NCBI GenBank assembly: GCA_030374805.1
Contig: JARGSG010000053.1
Span: 62,001-126,000, forward strand
Direction of reading: 5' to 3'
Length of the DNA: 64,000 bases
Origin: Gracilaria gracilis
Lineage: Eukaryota; Rhodophyta; Florideophyceae; Gracilariales; Gracilariaceae
Positions within the stretch are counted from its first letter, which is position 1; each line of letters begins with the position of its first letter. The notes below the pieces were generated by a model. It was not told the origin of the DNA. It saw nothing but the letters and a program-made list of their open reading frames with translations, and searched no databases. Both the position numbers and the translations under genes were made by a program. Below, in pieces: positions 63,034 to 64,000 of the stretch.

Positions 63034-64000
63034 ATGCCAGATCGCGCTATCCGGATGAGTCCAGATTTTGAAGAACCTGATGAATCTGGACTCAGTCTAC
63101 TTCACGTATCCTTCGAGCGTCAATGGAGAAAGTCCCTCCAAAACCGTCCGGTCATACGTAAAGAAGAGACAGCAAGAAGGCACATTGGAATCATTCGGAA
63201 GACCCAAACCGAACTTGTCAACCGAACGAAGCTCTTCGACCTTCCAAGGCAAGATTTCTTGCATCACTATCCACTGATTTCCCTGAAAATTTCTCTGAGG
63301 ACAAGAAGCCTTTACCAGTCCGCTTACGGAACCTTTTTGAACTCTGTTCGAATAACACCATGCACTGCGCAAGAACTGGACGAGTGCCTTGTCGATTACA
63401 TCCATGAAGAATATCGGCACAAGCCCACCCCAGGGCATCGCCAGCAAATGATTTATGTATTGTCCTTTCTGCAGCTGTGTCGCCCATCGCTTCGATCAGG
63501 TGTTGGGTTATCACGACGAGCTCTCGAAGGATGGAACAAAGTCACACCGCCTGTTTCTGCCTTACCTCTTACGAGAATATTTATGACTGCATTTGCTCAG
63601 TTCTTTGTGAAAAACAATTGTGTACCTGGTGCCGTGGCCTTGTGCATACAATGGGGATCGTACACAAGAGCCTCAGAGGTCCTTGCACTCCGGGTTTCTG
63701 ATGTAATTTTTCCCGAAAATTTCAGAGCGACTCATTCTGGTATGGGAACTGTTGGAATTAACATCAAGAACTCAAAGACAGGACCAATGCAGTTCATTCC
63801 GCTACGAGACAGATCAATTATCTCGGTACTGCGAAGTTATATGGAGAGTGGTCAACAGCAATCATCGCCTAATCTCTTTGATTTTTCGTACACGAAGTAC
63901 AATGCCTTGTTTAAGGAAGGCGCCACGTACTTTGGATTGGACGCTAGGCGTTTTACTACCCATTCAGCAAGAATCGGGGGTGCTCTTTCTGACTTTTTGG
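63034..64000 (+). CDS. DIRS tyrosine recombinase, partial (runs off the window)
   Basis: ATG 63034 (MPDRAIRMSPDFEEPDE) opens at least 322 codons without a stop to the window end. The N-terminal 80 residues are charged. A helical DNA-binding half (ELDECLVDYIHEEY, RRALEGWNKVTPP) follows, then the catalytic half with Arg in YTRASEVLAL and the His-x-x-Arg of THSARIGG at the very end. The nucleophilic Tyr must lie beyond 64000. It aligns along its length with the frame at 57314-58447. It is separated from the RNase H stop by 31 bases. Confidence 0.8.
   Translation, partial: MPDRAIRMSPDFEEPDESGLSLLHVSFERQWRKSLQNRPVIRKEETARRHIGIIRKTQTELVNRTKLFDLPRQDFLHHYPLISLKISLRTRSLYQSAYGTFLNSVRITPCTAQELDECLVDYIHEEYRHKPTPGHRQQMIYVLSFLQLCRPSLRSGVGLSRRALEGWNKVTPPVSALPLTRIFMTAFAQFFVKNNCVPGAVALCIQWGSYTRASEVLALRVSDVIFPENFRATHSGMGTVGINIKNSKTGPMQFIPLRDRSIISVLRSYMESGQQQSSPNLFDFSYTKYNALFKEGATYFGLDARRFTTHSARIGGALSDFL

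Larger units (their letters stand above)
59593..64000 (+). mobile_element. DIRS-like retrotransposon, right end outside the window
   Basis: In order: ORF1, reverse transcriptase with RNase H, and tyrosine recombinase, with no protease or DDE integrase and no LTR. That set is the hallmark of DIRS elements. The left limit is given as the first ATG of ORF1, since the terminus was not identified. ORF1 and pol have single in-frame stops; the recombinase is open to the last base of the window. Confidence 0.8.

Noticed and set aside
1..64000. tRNA, rRNA or other structured RNA genes
   Set aside because: I noticed none, but a covariance-model scan was not possible, so absence is not established.

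Overview
The window looks like nuclear DNA of a small, intron-poor eukaryote. It carries a MYND-finger gene, TATA-like boxes upstream of single-exon secreted-protein genes, microsatellites, and Ty1/copia, Ty3/gypsy (chromovirus), DIRS-type, LINE and Harbinger-like transposable elements. Uninterrupted genes separated by nested young LTR retrotransposons would suit a red seaweed such as Chondrus or a relative. That assignment is inference and was not tested.

Region 1 (1-17.0 kb) is a tandem segmental duplication. Block 1 (before 1 to about 6.73 kb) and block 2 (about 8.39-17.0 kb) carry the same order: the end of a plus-strand gene with a Trp-rich C-terminus, then three minus-strand genes. The first and third of these belong to one unrecognised protein family (here 'YY-E-RG / PA-x-KMV' family). 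The middle one encodes a secreted Cys-rich protein with acidic tandem repeats. Block 2 has an extra, truncated and chimeric family copy. Several copies are frameshifted, so the array is an active birth-and-death cluster.

Region 2 (17-32 kb) is mostly single genes and sparse DNA: a 5'-truncated LINE tail, a GC-rich hypothetical gene, a MYND zinc-finger gene, a membrane protein, a small secreted 8-Cys protein and a very basic repeat protein. Several kilobases hold nothing I can call.

Region 3 (32.5-52.6 kb) is a three-level nest. An old copia-like element A is split inside its gag-pol by a Ty3/gypsy chromovirus B (5-bp target duplication GTAAT at 33634-33638 and 49957-49961). The 5' LTR of B is itself split by a second copia element C (target duplication CAGAT). 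Element B is present as LTR-internal-LTR-internal-LTR. The middle LTR is a recombinant of the two outer LTRs, so the tandem form arose by unequal LTR-LTR exchange. Both internal copies share the same stop codons.

Region 4 (52.6-64 kb) is AT-rich and holds element remains. Two fossils of a Harbinger/PIF-type DDE transposase lie at 55.3-57.0 kb. The second abuts a 5'-truncated DIRS fragment with an open tyrosine-recombinase frame. A larger DIRS-like element (ORF1, RT-RNase H, tyrosine recombinase) starts near 59.6 kb and runs off the window end.
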